From Streptomyces sp. NBC_01214 (GTDB lineage: Bacteria; Actinomycetota; Actinomycetes; Streptomycetales; Streptomycetaceae), in NCBI RefSeq assembly GCF_026340975.1, contig NZ_JAPEOS010000002.1, positions 1,857,001 through 1,921,000 of the forward strand: DNA of 64,000 bases, in the 5' to 3' direction. Below are positions 53,044 to 61,360 of this stretch, in pieces. Within the stretch, counting starts at the first letter, position 1. Each line of letters starts with the position of its first letter. The position numbers and the translations under genes are program-made. The notes below the pieces were generated by a model, which searched no databases, had not been told where the DNA came from, and saw only the letters and a program-made list of their open reading frames with translations.

Positions 53044-54789
53044 TCACGGGGCCAGGACGACCGCCGTTTCGCCGGGCACGTGGATCCGCCCGTCGCGACC
53101 CGGGTGGTCGACCGGTTCCCAAGAGGACAGCACCCGTACCCCGTTGCGGCCCAGCGCGATCGTCACCGGGTCCGGGGAGAGGTTCACGGCCACCCGGACG
53201 TCGCCCCGCCGGAAGGTGAGCCAGCGGCGCTCCTCGTCGTGGGCGACCCGGACCGACGCCAGGTCCGGGTCGCGCAGGTCGTGATGGGTGCGGCGGAGCG
53301 CGATCAGGGTGCGGTACCAGTCCAGCAGGCGGGCGTGGACGGCCTGTTCGGGCTCCGCCCAGTCCAGGCGGGAGCGGTCCCGGGTGGCCGGGTCCTGCGG
53401 GTCCGGGACCTCCTCGGCCTTCCAGCCGTGCGCCGCGAACTCCCGGCGCCGACCGGCCCGTACCGCCTCGGCGAGGTCCGGGTCCGGATGGTCGGTGAAG
53501 TACTGCCAGGGCGTCTTCGCCCCCCACTCCTCGCCCATGAACAGCATCGGCACGAACGGCCCGGTCAGGGCCACGGTCGCGGCGCACGCCAGCAGCCCGG
53601 GCGAGAGCGAGGCGGAGAGCCGGTCGCCGAGCGCCCGGTTGCCGATCTGGTCGTGGGTCTGGGTGTAGCCGAGGAAGCGGTGGGCCGGGGTCCGGCGGTG
53701 GTCCACCGGGCGGCCGTGGGTACGGCCGCGGAAGGAGGACCAGGTCCCGTCGTGGAAGAAGACCCGGGTCATGGTCTTGGCGAGGGCGGCGAGCGGGGCT
53801 TCGGCGAAATCGGCGTAGTAGGCCTGGGACTCGCCCGTCAGCGCGCAGTGCAGGGCGTGGTGGAAGTCGTCGTTCCACTGGGCGTGCAGGCCCAGGCCCC
53901 CGGCGGTGCGCGGGGTGGTGGTGCGCGGGTCGCAGCGGTCGGACTCGGCGATCAGGAACAGCGGGCGGCCGCTGTCCGCGGCCAGTTCGTCGACGGCCGC
54001 GGAGAGTTCCTCCAGGAAGGTCAGCGCCCGGTCGTCGGCCAGCGCGTGCACGGCGTCCAGCCGCAGTCCGTCGATCCCGTAGTCGCGCAGCCAGGCCAGC
54101 GCGCTGCCGATGAGGTACGCGCGCACCTCGTCGGAGCCGGGCGCGTCCAGGTTGACCGCGGAGCCCCACGGGGTGTGGTGGGTGTCGGTGAAGTACGGGC
54201 CGAAGGCGGGCAGGTGGTTGCCGGAGGGCCCGAGGTGGTTGTGGACCACGTCCAGCACCACGCCCAGCCCCGCCGCGTGCGCGGCGGCCGTGAAGCGGGC
54301 CAGACCGGCCGGGCCGCCGTACGGTTCGTGCACCGCCCAGGGCGCGACCCCGTCGTACCCCCAGCCGTGCCGACCGGAGAAGGAGCAGACCGGCATCAGC
54401 TCCACGTGCGTGATGCCGAGGGCGGTGAGGTGCCCGAGCCGGGCGGCGGCCGCGTCGAAGGTGCCCTCGGGGGTGAAGGTGCCGATGTGCAGCTCGTACA
54501 GGACCGCGTCCTGGAGCCGGGTGTGCGGCGGCGGCACCGGCCGCGGGGCGAGGGCCCGTAGATCGACCACCGCCGACAGGCCGTCGGGCCCGTCGGGCAG
54601 CCGGCGCCCGCGCGGATCCGGCCGCGGGCCGGCGCCGTCGAGCAGGAATCCGTAGCGGCTCCCGTCGGCGGCCGGGGCCTCGACGGTCCACCAGCCGTCC
54701 CGGTCCGGATCGCGTGCCATGTCGTGCGTCGCCCCGTCCAGCAGCATGGCGACGTGACCTGTCAGTGGTGCCCACACCTCGAACTGCAC
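53044..54789 (-). CDS. treZ: Malto-oligosyltrehalose trehalohydrolase
   Basis: A 581-residue GH13 enzyme that releases trehalose from the end of maltooligosyl-trehalose, the second step of the TreY-TreZ route from glycogen. It has an N-terminal CBM48-like beta domain (VQFEVWAPLTGHVAMLL), then the barrel with LDVVHNH, GLRLDAVHAL (nucleophile Asp), LIAESDR (acid Glu) and QTHDQIGN (third acid), plus FMGEEWGAKTPWQYFTDH. The start is a GTG. treY is not in this window on either side. Confidence 0.95.
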   Translation of the reverse strand: MQFEVWAPLTGHVAMLLDGATHDMARDPDRDGWWTVEAPAADGSRYGFLLDGAGPRPDPRGRRLPDGPDGLSAVVDLRALAPRPVPPPHTRLQDAVLYELHIGTFTPEGTFDAAAARLGHLTALGITHVELMPVCSFSGRHGWGYDGVAPWAVHEPYGGPAGLARFTAAAHAAGLGVVLDVVHNHLGPSGNHLPAFGPYFTDTHHTPWGSAVNLDAPGSDEVRAYLIGSALAWLRDYGIDGLRLDAVHALADDRALTFLEELSAAVDELAADSGRPLFLIAESDRCDPRTTTPRTAGGLGLHAQWNDDFHHALHCALTGESQAYYADFAEAPLAALAKTMTRVFFHDGTWSSFRGRTHGRPVDHRRTPAHRFLGYTQTHDQIGNRALGDRLSASLSPGLLACAATVALTGPFVPMLFMGEEWGAKTPWQYFTDHPDPDLAEAVRAGRRREFAAHGWKAEEVPDPQDPATRDRSRLDWAEPEQAVHARLLDWYRTLIALRRTHHDLRDPDLASVRVAHDEERRWLTFRRGDVRVAVNLSPDPVTIALGRNGVRVLSSWEPVDHPGRDGRIHVPGETAVVLAP

Positions 54790-54899
54790 GGACGGTCCCC
54801 TCGTCGGCGGCGGTGTCCAGCATGCGTATCGTGCCCATCATTCCGGGCGTGGCGGGGGAGTTCTGGACACTCCGGCCCCGACGGGCCGACAATCACCCT

Positions 54900-55463
54900 G
54901 TGACGTCCAGTTTCGAGATCCCCGCCTTCCCCGCGCCGCGGCTGTCCGACGCCGAGCGCGACCGGGCGCTGGGCCAGCTCCGGGAGGGCGCGGCCCTCGG
55001 CAAGCTGTCCCACGACACCTTCCTGCGCCGGATGGAACTCGCCCTGGTCGCCCGCCGCTCCGAGGACCTCGCCGTGCTCACGGCCGACCTCCAGTCCCGG
55101 CAGGCGGCCGAAAGCCCCTGGACCCGTCGGCTGTTCGGCTGGGTCGGCCGGGTCTCAGCCGTGTCCGTCGGCGTCCGGCGCGCCTGGCACGCCGAGCGCC
55201 TGCCCAAGCTGCTGCTGCCGCATCCGAGCGCGGTGGCCCTGCGGATCGGCCGCGACCCCGGCAACGGGCTGCGGCTCAGTCACGAGACGGTCTCCCGGGC
55301 GCACGCGGAGCTCACGCTGCAGGGCGGGGTGTGGGTGCTGAAGGACCTCGGCTCCACCAACGGGACCACGGTCAACGGGCACCGGGTGACCGGCTCCGCC
55401 GTGGTCCGCGACGGGGACCAGGTCAGCTTCGGGAACATGACCTTCCGGCTCTCGTCGAGTTGA
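54900..55463 (+). CDS. DUF1707 and FHA domain protein
   Basis: A 187-residue protein. Residues of about 11-63 are the DUF1707 domain (RLSDAERDRALGQLREGAALGKLSHDTFLRRMELAL). A basic middle (RRLFGWVGRV) leads to an FHA domain (about 115-187) with RIGRDPGNGL, SRAHAEL and LGSTNGTTVNG, the residues that bind phosphothreonine. It is likely an adaptor for Ser/Thr kinases at the membrane. The GTG start has no ribosome site and may be leaderless. It is divergent from treZ, 110 bases between starts. Confidence 0.9.
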   Translation: MTSSFEIPAFPAPRLSDAERDRALGQLREGAALGKLSHDTFLRRMELALVARRSEDLAVLTADLQSRQAAESPWTRRLFGWVGRVSAVSVGVRRAWHAERLPKLLLPHPSAVALRIGRDPGNGLRLSHETVSRAHAELTLQGGVWVLKDLGSTNGTTVNGHRVTGSAVVRDGDQVSFGNMTFRLSSS

Positions 55464-55531
55464 GGGGGTCCCCGGGGTCCCCGGGGCGCCCGGGGGGCCC
55501 GCCGGTCCGCCGCCGGGAGCCGGCGCGCAGG

Positions 55532-55923
55532 ATGGCGGTCATCGAACACGCTCCCGTCATCCGCCGCGCACGCGTCGGGGACCTGCCCCGCCTGGTCGAA
55601 CTCGTCCACGAGCACGTGGCGTACGAGAAGGCTGCGCCGCGCCCGCCGGACCTCGCCGAGCGACTCGGCCCACAGCTCTTCGCCGAGGACGCCCGACTGC
55701 GGGTGCTCCTCGCCGAAGCCCCGGACGGCACGGTCGCCGGATACGCCGCCTGCTCCGCCGAGTTCTCCTTCTGGGACGCCCGGCGCTACCTGCACATGGA
55801 CTGCCTCTACGTGGCGGCGGAGGCCCGCGGCCACGGTCTCGGCGCCGCCCTGATGGACGCCGTGACGGGCCTGGCCCACGAGCTCGACCTCGACCAGGTC
55901 CAGTGGCAGACCCCGGACTGGAA
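55532..55923 (+). pseudogene. GNAT acetyltransferase, front part (split gene)
   Basis: The first 131 residues of a GNAT enzyme, including the acetyl-CoA loop AAEARGHGLGAAL and the late strand LDQVQWQTPDW. At 55923 the sequence departs and the frame runs into unrelated residues. The missing end (NDGAIRFYDRLGATGRPKHRYSL) is found at 61124-61257. Joining the pieces at GGAA restores one frame and an acetyltransferase of about 173 residues. GGGAG precedes the ATG at 55532. As it stands the enzyme lacks its C-terminal strand and is presumably inactive. Confidence 0.85.
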
Positions 55924-56100
55924 TCCGGATGCTCCAGACTTCTACTTCTGGAGTAAGACAAGTGGTAGCCGCGACGCTGACCAGGGGCGATGCCGGGAAC
56001 CTCCCGCCCTCCACAGAGGGCATGACCACCGCAGTACGTAACCCGCTCGCCGGTACGGCCTACACCCAGACGCTCCTGGGCGTGCGGTGTGTGCGCCGGG

Positions 56101-56316
56101 TTAGCTGTCTTCCTCGCGGTCATGGCGGGAGTCCTGTACCAGCATCCATGCGCCGAAAGACAGCGCCCCGAGGAAAGCGAGCGAGAGGGTGGAGACAACC
56201 ACCAGTTGCACGCGCTCGGTGACGTTCTCCGCCTTCAAGCGCACGTTTCCGCAGTCAAGTTTGAAGTTGCCGCCTGGGGTGGAGGTCGCGCCATCAGCGC
56301 TCATGTTCTCAGACAT
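56101..56316 (-). CDS. Small membrane protein of the element
   Basis: A 71-residue protein. The N-terminal part (ATSTPGGNFKLDCGNVRLKAENVTERV) is polar, followed by one hydrophobic helix of about 21 residues (LVVVSTLSLAFLGALSFGAWML) and a charged tail QDSRHDREEDS. The ribosome site is poor. It resembles the tiny one-pass proteins common on actinophage genomes. Function unknown. Confidence 0.6.
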   Translation of the reverse strand: MSENMSADGATSTPGGNFKLDCGNVRLKAENVTERVQLVVVSTLSLAFLGALSFGAWMLVQDSRHDREEDS

Positions 56317-56354
56317 GGGGGCAGGAGACAGGGTCGCGAGGAATCCGTCAAATT

Positions 56355-56377
56355 TACAGATATCAGTACGTACAGAT
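56355..56377. repeat. TACAGAT direct repeat upstream of the small membrane gene
   Basis: TACAGAT occurs at 56355-56361 and 56371-56377, 16 bases apart around a TACGTA-type centre, in AT-rich sequence 39-61 bases before the start at 56316. It could be an operator or part of a promoter. Confidence 0.35.
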
Positions 56378-56426
56378 GACCGAAAAGCCAGGGATTGCCC
56401 GAGCCCTCGCGCACTCTTGGTACCCC

Positions 56427-56478
56427 ATGCCCCGAAAGCCCCGCCCTCCCTTGCTCTGTACCCGGGTGCCCCGAGCTG
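56427..56478 (+). pseudogene. HNH-nuclease gene start, copy A (frameshifted)
   Basis: The 52 bases match the front of copy B (57073), including the shared CCCTTGCTCTGTACCCGGG core, but one extra base before TTGC shifts the frame away from the CSVPGCPEL zinc-knuckle reading. Similarity ends at GAGCTG. Only a stub remains. Confidence 0.6.
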
Positions 56479-56537
56479 GACAGCGCGACGCCCCGGCATG
56501 GGCTCTGAGTGGTCCGTATCGGGGCGGCGGGCAACTG

Positions 56538-56975
56538 TCAGCGTTGAGTGAAGTCGTCTGCTTCGTACCTGTCGACAGCGAGGAACGCACCCGCCGTGTA
56601 ACTGTCGCCTAGCGCGACCCACTGCGCGTCTTGGGGCTTGTTGGGCGCCGGGGCGGGCACCGGATCGGGCGTGTGGAGGACCGCATGGCCGTTCACCCAG
56701 GCGAATCGAGCCGCATACACCGCGCCAGAACCGTTCACAACGGGAAGCTCGGACGGGACGTACTTCCCATCGCTCACGACGACCACGGGCCGACCGTCGC
56801 GGTACTCGATCGACAGGGTCGCGGCATCCTCAGGCTTGACCTCGGATGCCGGGACGAGCACGGGTTTCTTGGGCGCTGCCGCCTCAGGGTTGGGACTCAG
56901 TCCGAGGCTTGTCATCTGCTCGGGTGACATTTGCGTCTTGGCGGGGCCCTTTGAGTTGGGCGTGGTCTCGGGCAT
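56538..56975 (-). CDS. Hypothetical protein of the element
   Basis: A 145-residue soluble protein. A Pro/Lys-rich start (PETTPNSKGPAKTQMSPEQM) leads to a beta-rich middle (ATLSIEYRDGRPVVVVSDGKYVPSEL, YAARFAWVNGHAVL), a PVPAPAPNKP linker and a final AQWVALGDSYTAGAFLAVDRYEADDF. The ribosome site GAGGAG is 6 bases before the ATG, a good sign it is expressed. I do not recognise it; it looks like a small phage protein. Confidence 0.65.
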   Translation of the reverse strand: MPETTPNSKGPAKTQMSPEQMTSLGLSPNPEAAAPKKPVLVPASEVKPEDAATLSIEYRDGRPVVVVSDGKYVPSELPVVNGSGAVYAARFAWVNGHAVLHTPDPVPAPAPNKPQDAQWVALGDSYTAGAFLAVDRYEADDFTQR

Positions 56976-57072
56976 GGCGTCTCCTCACTGGCCGGCTCGC
57001 TGCCGACGCGCGTGGATCTTCCCATTACTAATAGTCACCAAACCGCTACGCACGCTAGATGGAGGTATCCCC

Positions 57073-57183
57073 ATGCCCCGACGCCCCCGCCCCCCTTGCT
57101 CTGTACCCGGGTGCCCCGAGCTGACCGCCCGTGGTGGACGCTGTGCCGCTCATGAGCGCGAGGCGACGGGCGGCCCGGTATGA
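57073..57183 (+). CDS. HNH-nuclease gene start, copy B (36 residues)
   Basis: With a strong GGAGGT site and ATG, this reads 36 residues: RRPRPPCSVPGCPELTARGG, a CxxH-type knuckle, then a stop. It equals the N-terminal zinc part of phage HNH nucleases but lacks the HNH catalytic domain, which is still partly readable in copy C. It is a truncated gene unless the knuckle alone has a role. Confidence 0.55.
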   Translation: MPRRPRPPCSVPGCPELTARGGRCAAHEREATGGPV

Positions 57184-57250
57184 CGCTGCTGCACCGCTCC
57201 GCAGACGGGTGCAGGCACGGAGTTCGGTGCAGTTAACTAGGACTCAATCT

Positions 57251-58918
57251 CTAGCCTCGCGCTTTCATGAAGCGGGCTGTCCGACGGGTGGTCAGGTAAG
57301 CGAGAAGTGCCTCTGACCAGCAAGAATGAGGATTGTCGAGGTCCTTGTTCCTGCCACCGCCGGAGGCACTTCCCAGGTGAAGAAGCGTATCGGGTCCTAC
57401 CCACGCGTCCGCATCGAGGGCGGTGGCCGTGGGGTGGTGTCACAGGCCGGGGCCGTGCTGCTGGTCGAGACGGTCCGCAAGGCCGGGCTGGACCAGGCGA
57501 TATCGGCGGCGCTCGCGCCGTGGCGACGGCCGCGGGCGGTGCACGATCCGGGCAAGATCCTGCTGGACGTGGCCCTCGCGGTCGCGCTGGGCGGGGACTG
57601 CCTCGCGGATGTCGGGACGCTGCGGGCCGAGCCCGGCGTGTTCGGGCCGGTGGCCTCCGACCCGACGGTCTCCCGGCTCGTCGACGCCCTCGCCGCAGCC
57701 GGGCCGAAGGCCCTGTCCGCTATAAGGGCCGCTCGGGCCGAAGCGCGTGAGCGCGTCTGGAAGCTGGCCGGCGCTGCGGCGCCGGATGCCGCGGGGCAGG
57801 TGATCGTGGACCTGGACGGGGTGCTCGTGCTGGCCCACTCCGAGAAGCAGGACGCCACCGCGACCTGGAAGAAGACCTTCGGACACCACCCCCTGATGGG
57901 CTTCGTCGATCACGGAAGCGGCGGGAGCGGTGAGCCGGTCGCCAGCCTGCTCAGACCGGGCAACGCAGGCAGTAACACCGCCGCCGACCACATCACCACG
58001 GCTGGGCTCGCCTTGGCGCAACTGCCGAAGAAGTACCGGCGCGGACGCCGGACGCTGATCCGTACCGACTCCGGCGGCGGCACCCACGAGTTCGTCGCCT
58101 GGCTCGCCCAGCGCGGACGGTGGCTGTCGTACTCGGTCGGCATGACCCTCACCGAACAGATCCACCAGGCCGTACTCAAGGTCCCCGCCCCGGCCTGGAC
58201 GGCAGCGATCGAGCCCGGCGGCGAGATCCGGGACGGGGCCTGGGTCGCCGAGATCACCGGCGACTGCCTCAAGGGCTGGCCGAAGGGAATGCGGCTGATC
58301 GTCCGCAAGGAACGGCCCCATCCCGGCGCCCAGTTGCGCATCACCGACGCTGACGGACTGCGGCTGACCTGCTTCGCCACCAACACCACCGACATGCCGA
58401 TCGCGGCACTGGAGCTGCGGCACCGCCAGCGAGCGCGAGCCGAGGACCGCATTCGGGCCGCGCGGGCCACCGGCCTGCGCAACCTGCCCCTGCACGACAC
58501 CGCACAGAACCAGATCTGGCTGGAGATCGTCCAGCTCGCCCTGGACCTGCTGGCCTGGATGCCGATGCTCGCTCTGACCGGCGAAATCCGCAGGTGGGAG
58601 CCCCGCCGTCTCCGGTTCCGCCTTCTCTCCGCCGCCGCCCAGATCGTCACGACCGCCCGCCGCCGGCACCTGAGGTTCGCACGCCACTGGCCCTGGACCG
58701 ACGTGATCACCGACGCGCTGGCGCGGCTCGAAGCTCTCCCAAACCCCGACTGACCAGCACGTTCCCGTCCCTGCGAGCAGCATCACCCCGACCGGAGCCG
58801 TGGAATCCGGCGCCCACCCGACGCGACAGCCGGGCCATCAGCGTGCCCGCCACCGACCCGAACAACCGAAACGGCCCGCCGAAGAAGCCGACGGACCGTC
58901 ACGAAAGATCGAGGCTAG
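57251..58918 (+). mobile_element. IS1380-type insertion sequence
   Basis: A 1668-bp IS bounded by 20-bp imperfect inverted repeats: CTAGCCTCGCGCTTTCATGA at 57251-57270 and its match at 58899-58918 (17 of 20 identical). It holds one transposase gene. The flanks ATCT and ATCA look like a worn 4-base target duplication. On its right side it cuts the minus-strand gene ending at 59401. Confidence 0.85.
57377..58753 (+). CDS. IS1380 family transposase
   Basis: A 458-residue DDE transposase. It starts VKKRIGSYPRVRIEGGGRGV; the first acid lies in VIVDLDGVLV, the second in LIRTDSGGGTHEF, followed by the late Glu-containing QIWLEIVQLALDLLAW helix. The GTG at 57377 has GGAGG upstream at 11 bases; an ATG at 57326 would add 17 residues. 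The reading frame is intact, so the IS may still be active. Confidence 0.9.
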   Translation: MKKRIGSYPRVRIEGGGRGVVSQAGAVLLVETVRKAGLDQAISAALAPWRRPRAVHDPGKILLDVALAVALGGDCLADVGTLRAEPGVFGPVASDPTVSRLVDALAAAGPKALSAIRAARAEARERVWKLAGAAAPDAAGQVIVDLDGVLVLAHSEKQDATATWKKTFGHHPLMGFVDHGSGGSGEPVASLLRPGNAGSNTAADHITTAGLALAQLPKKYRRGRRTLIRTDSGGGTHEFVAWLAQRGRWLSYSVGMTLTEQIHQAVLKVPAPAWTAAIEPGGEIRDGAWVAEITGDCLKGWPKGMRLIVRKERPHPGAQLRITDADGLRLTCFATNTTDMPIAALELRHRQRARAEDRIRAARATGLRNLPLHDTAQNQIWLEIVQLALDLLAWMPMLALTGEIRRWEPRRLRFRLLSAAAQIVTTARRRHLRFARHWPWTDVITDALARLEALPNPD

Positions 58919-59401
58919 ATCATGACGTAATGCCTGTTTCAAGGTGGCTAGCTTGCCGTGGTAGTGATCCCGTTGGGCAAGATACGAAGCGTCCTGGAAG
59001 GAAGCGCCACCCTCAATTGCCATACGCAGGCGGCGCAGTGCCTTATAGGCATCTTCTGCATGTTCACCGACAGGCTCCGGGGCTATCAACTGCATTTGAG
59101 ATCGCAGCTCATACGCCCCTGAATCCAAGAATACCTGCTGGAGGCGGGCGGTTCGTTCATCCAGAGACAGCAACTGATCGTGAGCCATCTCGCGAAGCCC
59201 GTTCCTGATACGCGAAAGCGCAGTTAGATATTCAGCGTAAACAATATGGCGAGCAGCTCGCTGCTGGAGTTCCTCTGTTCGCTGCCGCTCTGCTGCACGC
59301 TCAGTAATTTCCCGCCGCCAGCGCACCCTATCCGCCATGAGGGTAGAGCCGGAGCCTATGAGTCCGCCGAGAGCCGCACTTGCTAGAGGTAGCCAGTCCA
59401 T
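58919..59401 (-). pseudogene. Membrane-anchored coiled-coil protein cut by the IS
   Basis: An N-terminal helix (PLASAALGGLIGSGSTLM) is a likely anchor, followed by a long charged helix region (RWRREITERAAERQRTEELQQRAARH) and a further helical part. The gene enters the IS end at 58918 and reads foreign residues to a stop at 58838, so the original C-terminus is lost. The full length cannot be known. The front half could still be made. Confidence 0.65.
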
Positions 59402-59505
59402 TTCGGCAGGTTAGGCATTGGTGGAGGCGAACGAACCGCGAACGCTGAAACCTCCCTTACCACCCTTACCGAAATGTGACGTTTCGCCCAATTGCGAGGA
59501 GCCCC

Positions 59506-59899
59506 GTGCCGCGACGACCCCGCCCCCTTGCTCTGTACCCGGGTGCCCCGAACTGACCGCCCGTGGTGGCCGCTGTACCGCTCATGAGCGCGAGGCCAAC
59601 GCGACCGTGCGTCACGTGGCGGTGCTGTCTATGACACACGGTGGCAGCGCGTCCGCAGGGCCCATCTGTATCGGCAGCCGTGGTGTGTGCTGTGCGGCCG
59701 TCCGGCCAACGTGGCTGACCATCACCCGGTGCCCCGACGCGAGTTGATCGCACGAGGCGAGGCGAATCCAGACGCTCTCAAGCATCTGCGTCCGCTGTGC
59801 GTCGCGTGCCACAACCGCGAGACCGCACGCAATCAACCGGGCGGGTGCGCTGCGGAAGCCTGTTCGCGGCTCCAGTCGGGCGAGCGTCCGCCGTTCTGA
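59506..59899 (+). pseudogene. HNH-nuclease gene, copy C (two frameshifts)
   Basis: GAGGAG precedes a GTG start. The zinc knuckle CSVPGCPELTARGG is in another frame owing to one missing base, and from about 59612 the reading moves to a third frame: YDTRWQRVRRAHLYRQPWCVLC, then ADHHPVPRRELIARG and CVACHNRETARNQPGG. This is a complete HNH nuclease of the phage type, broken twice. HNH nucleases act in phage DNA packaging or homing. Confidence 0.75.
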
Positions 59900-60008
59900 C
59901 CAGGGGGCCCCCGCTGGACGGATGCGTACGCAAATCGCTCAAGCGCCCTCGCGCTGCGCGTGCTTAGTCAAATGCCCCCCGAACTGGAGGTCCGGGGGAC
60001 GGCGCACC

Positions 60009-60221
60009 TTACAGTCCGCTCACCCACACTTTGGCCAAGGCCTGCGTAATTGTGGCTGCGCCGACAAATGCAACCCCGCCTACGCCGAGGGACGCCAAGA
60101 GGGTGGCTCCCGCTGCCGACACGATTACCCCGGCACCGAGGCCGATGAGAACTGCCAGCACGAAAATGAGAGCTGCCGTCAGTTTGTTGACAGCGCTAGC
60201 TGATGGATTTGTTGTGCTCAA
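60009..60221 (-). CDS. Small two-helix membrane protein (TTG start)
   Basis: A 70-residue protein with two hydrophobic helices (LTAALIFVLAVLIGLGAGVIV, then LLASLGVGGVAFVGAATI). TTG is the only start after a good GGAG site 8 bases upstream. It resembles phage holin-like or other small element proteins by size and shape only. Confidence 0.6.
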   Translation of the reverse strand: MSTTNPSASAVNKLTAALIFVLAVLIGLGAGVIVSAAGATLLASLGVGGVAFVGAATITQALAKVWVSGL

Positions 60222-60698
60222 GTTCTGCTCCTAGTTGGTTAAATTTCTGCCATATATCACGTCCCTGCCTTGACTGACGGCGCTGGGGGTATCGGCCGCC
60301 CAACTCCCTTGTCAAGCCCGGGACTACGGGCCGTTGCGCATTTTTCTCTCTCCTATCGAGGGCTGGTCATCTTTCGTTGCACCTACAGGAACCAGCCCTG
60401 AGTGATTGGATTAGACGAAGGCGCGCGCATATGCGGCTTCGCGGAGGAAACGCTAGCGCCCAACTGTGGCTCGCGTGTGTGGTTCTGACGTTCCATCACC
60501 CTGGGGCGATAGCCGGTATGTGTGCCCTATGACAGTTTGCACCGAAAAATGGGAGATGCATGGCGGGGACTCCGCTACAGACGACAGAGAGGCCGTACGG
60601 GAAGCTATAGCGCCGTAAGTACTCGGCTAAGAAATGGAGTGACGCCTACGGTCCGAGTGCAGCTCAGGCGCGAGATTTTCAGGCCGAGCGGCGCCACG
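60222..60698. other. Gene-poor, less GC-rich stretch of the element
   Basis: About 480 bases with no convincing gene. It contains two hairpins: GCCCG/CGGGC (60316-60331) followed by TTTTTCTC, and a 9-bp repeat at 60359-60399. An open frame from 60522 lacks a ribosome site and reads poorly. Confidence 0.45.
60359..60399. repeat. 9-bp inverted repeat with 23-base loop
   Basis: AGGGCTGGT (60359-60367) mirrors ACCAGCCCT (60391-60399). The long loop argues against a terminator; it may be an operator or structured leader. Confidence 0.5.
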
Positions 60699-60833
60699 AT
60701 GCAGCTCCGTCCATGCTCGCCCGAGGAGTTGGAACGGCGCTACGCGGCAGGCTTCGCGGCTATCGGAGTCGACTACTGGCACAACGCTGCGGGGCCTGAT
60801 TTCTCGCGACAGATGGCAGGGGTGGCAGCGTGA
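60699..60833 (+). CDS. Small element protein, 44 residues
   Basis: Reads QLRPCSPEELERRYAAGFAA, then DYWHNAAGPDFSRQMAGVAA. It is coupled by GTGA overlap to the next small gene, the main reason to accept it. A weak ribosome region leaves the start unsure. Pairs of tiny genes like this occur on actinomycete integrative elements. Confidence 0.5.
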   Translation: MQLRPCSPEELERRYAAGFAAIGVDYWHNAAGPDFSRQMAGVAA

Positions 60834-61024
60834 CCGTCGACGGACTGACGACCCCGCCCCCGCTCGGTGACGTGGCCCTGTGCATCGTGTGTCACGAGAC
60901 CACCACGGCCCCCGTGCGAGTGCAGTACATCGAGAGCACCAGCGGGCCCGGAACGACGCTGTGGGCCTGTCCCGAGGATGCTCCTAGCGTCACCCCCGGC
61001 CCTATGCCGGGCGAGCTGTACTAG
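60830..61024 (+). CDS. Small zinc-ribbon-like element protein, 64 residues
   Basis: A GTG start overlaps the preceding stop. The protein has LCIVCHETTTAPVRVQYIES and LWACPEDA, giving Cys-x-x-Cys plus a later Cys, a possible partial zinc site. Such proteins are common next to helix-turn-helix genes on actinobacterial plasmids and integrative elements. A good hairpin follows. Confidence 0.65.
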   Translation: MTVDGLTTPPPLGDVALCIVCHETTTAPVRVQYIESTSGPGTTLWACPEDAPSVTPGPMPGELY

Positions 61025-61031
61025 CCCAGCA

Positions 61032-61079
61032 AGCAAGGCCAACAGCCCCGTACGGCACCCGCTGTACGGGGCCCTTGCT
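61032..61079 (+). terminator. Terminator at the right end of the element
   Basis: A two-part stem: AGCAAGG/CCTTGCT outside and GCCCCGTAC/GTACGGGGC inside, followed by TT. It ends 45 bases before the GGAA junction. Confidence 0.75.
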
Positions 61080-61123
61080 TTGGGGCGCGCGATACGCTCA
61101 GAAGCGGTACAAGGGAGAGTCCG

Positions 61124-61257
61124 GGAACGACGGCGCGATCCGCTTCTACGACCGGCTCGGTGCCACCGGGCGGCCGAAGCACCGCTACTCCCTGGCGGTG
61201 GAGCCCTCCCGGGGCCAGGACGGGACACCCCCCGGGCCCGGTTCCGCTTCCCACTGA
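61124..61257 (+). pseudogene. GNAT acetyltransferase, back part (split gene)
   Basis: Reads NDGAIRFYDRLGATGRPKHRYSLAV, the final helix and strand of a GNAT domain, then a Pro/Gly-rich tail. It has no start or ribosome site of its own and belongs to the front part ending at 55923. Confidence 0.85.
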
Positions 61258-61360
61258 GCGCGCCGCGCCGGACGCCCCGGCGCGGGCGTGCGCCGTGCAC
61301 TCCTGTGCGCCCCCTCGTGCTCCTTCGGCGCGGGCGGCCGCCGTCGTACGGTTCCGGGCT

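Larger units (their letters stand above)
55924..61127. mobile_element. 5.2 kb inserted element splitting the GNAT gene
   Basis: The boundaries come from the split acetyltransferase: GGAA occurs at both junctions (55920-55923 and 61124-61127). The interior differs from its surroundings: lower GC around 56.1-56.4 and 59.0-60.7 kb, small unrelated genes, three partial HNH gene starts, an IS1380-type IS and paired small genes with GTGA overlap. These resemble phage or integrative-conjugative element cargo. No integrase, replication or transfer gene is left, so it is probably a non-autonomous remnant moved by enzymes supplied elsewhere. Confidence 0.75.
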
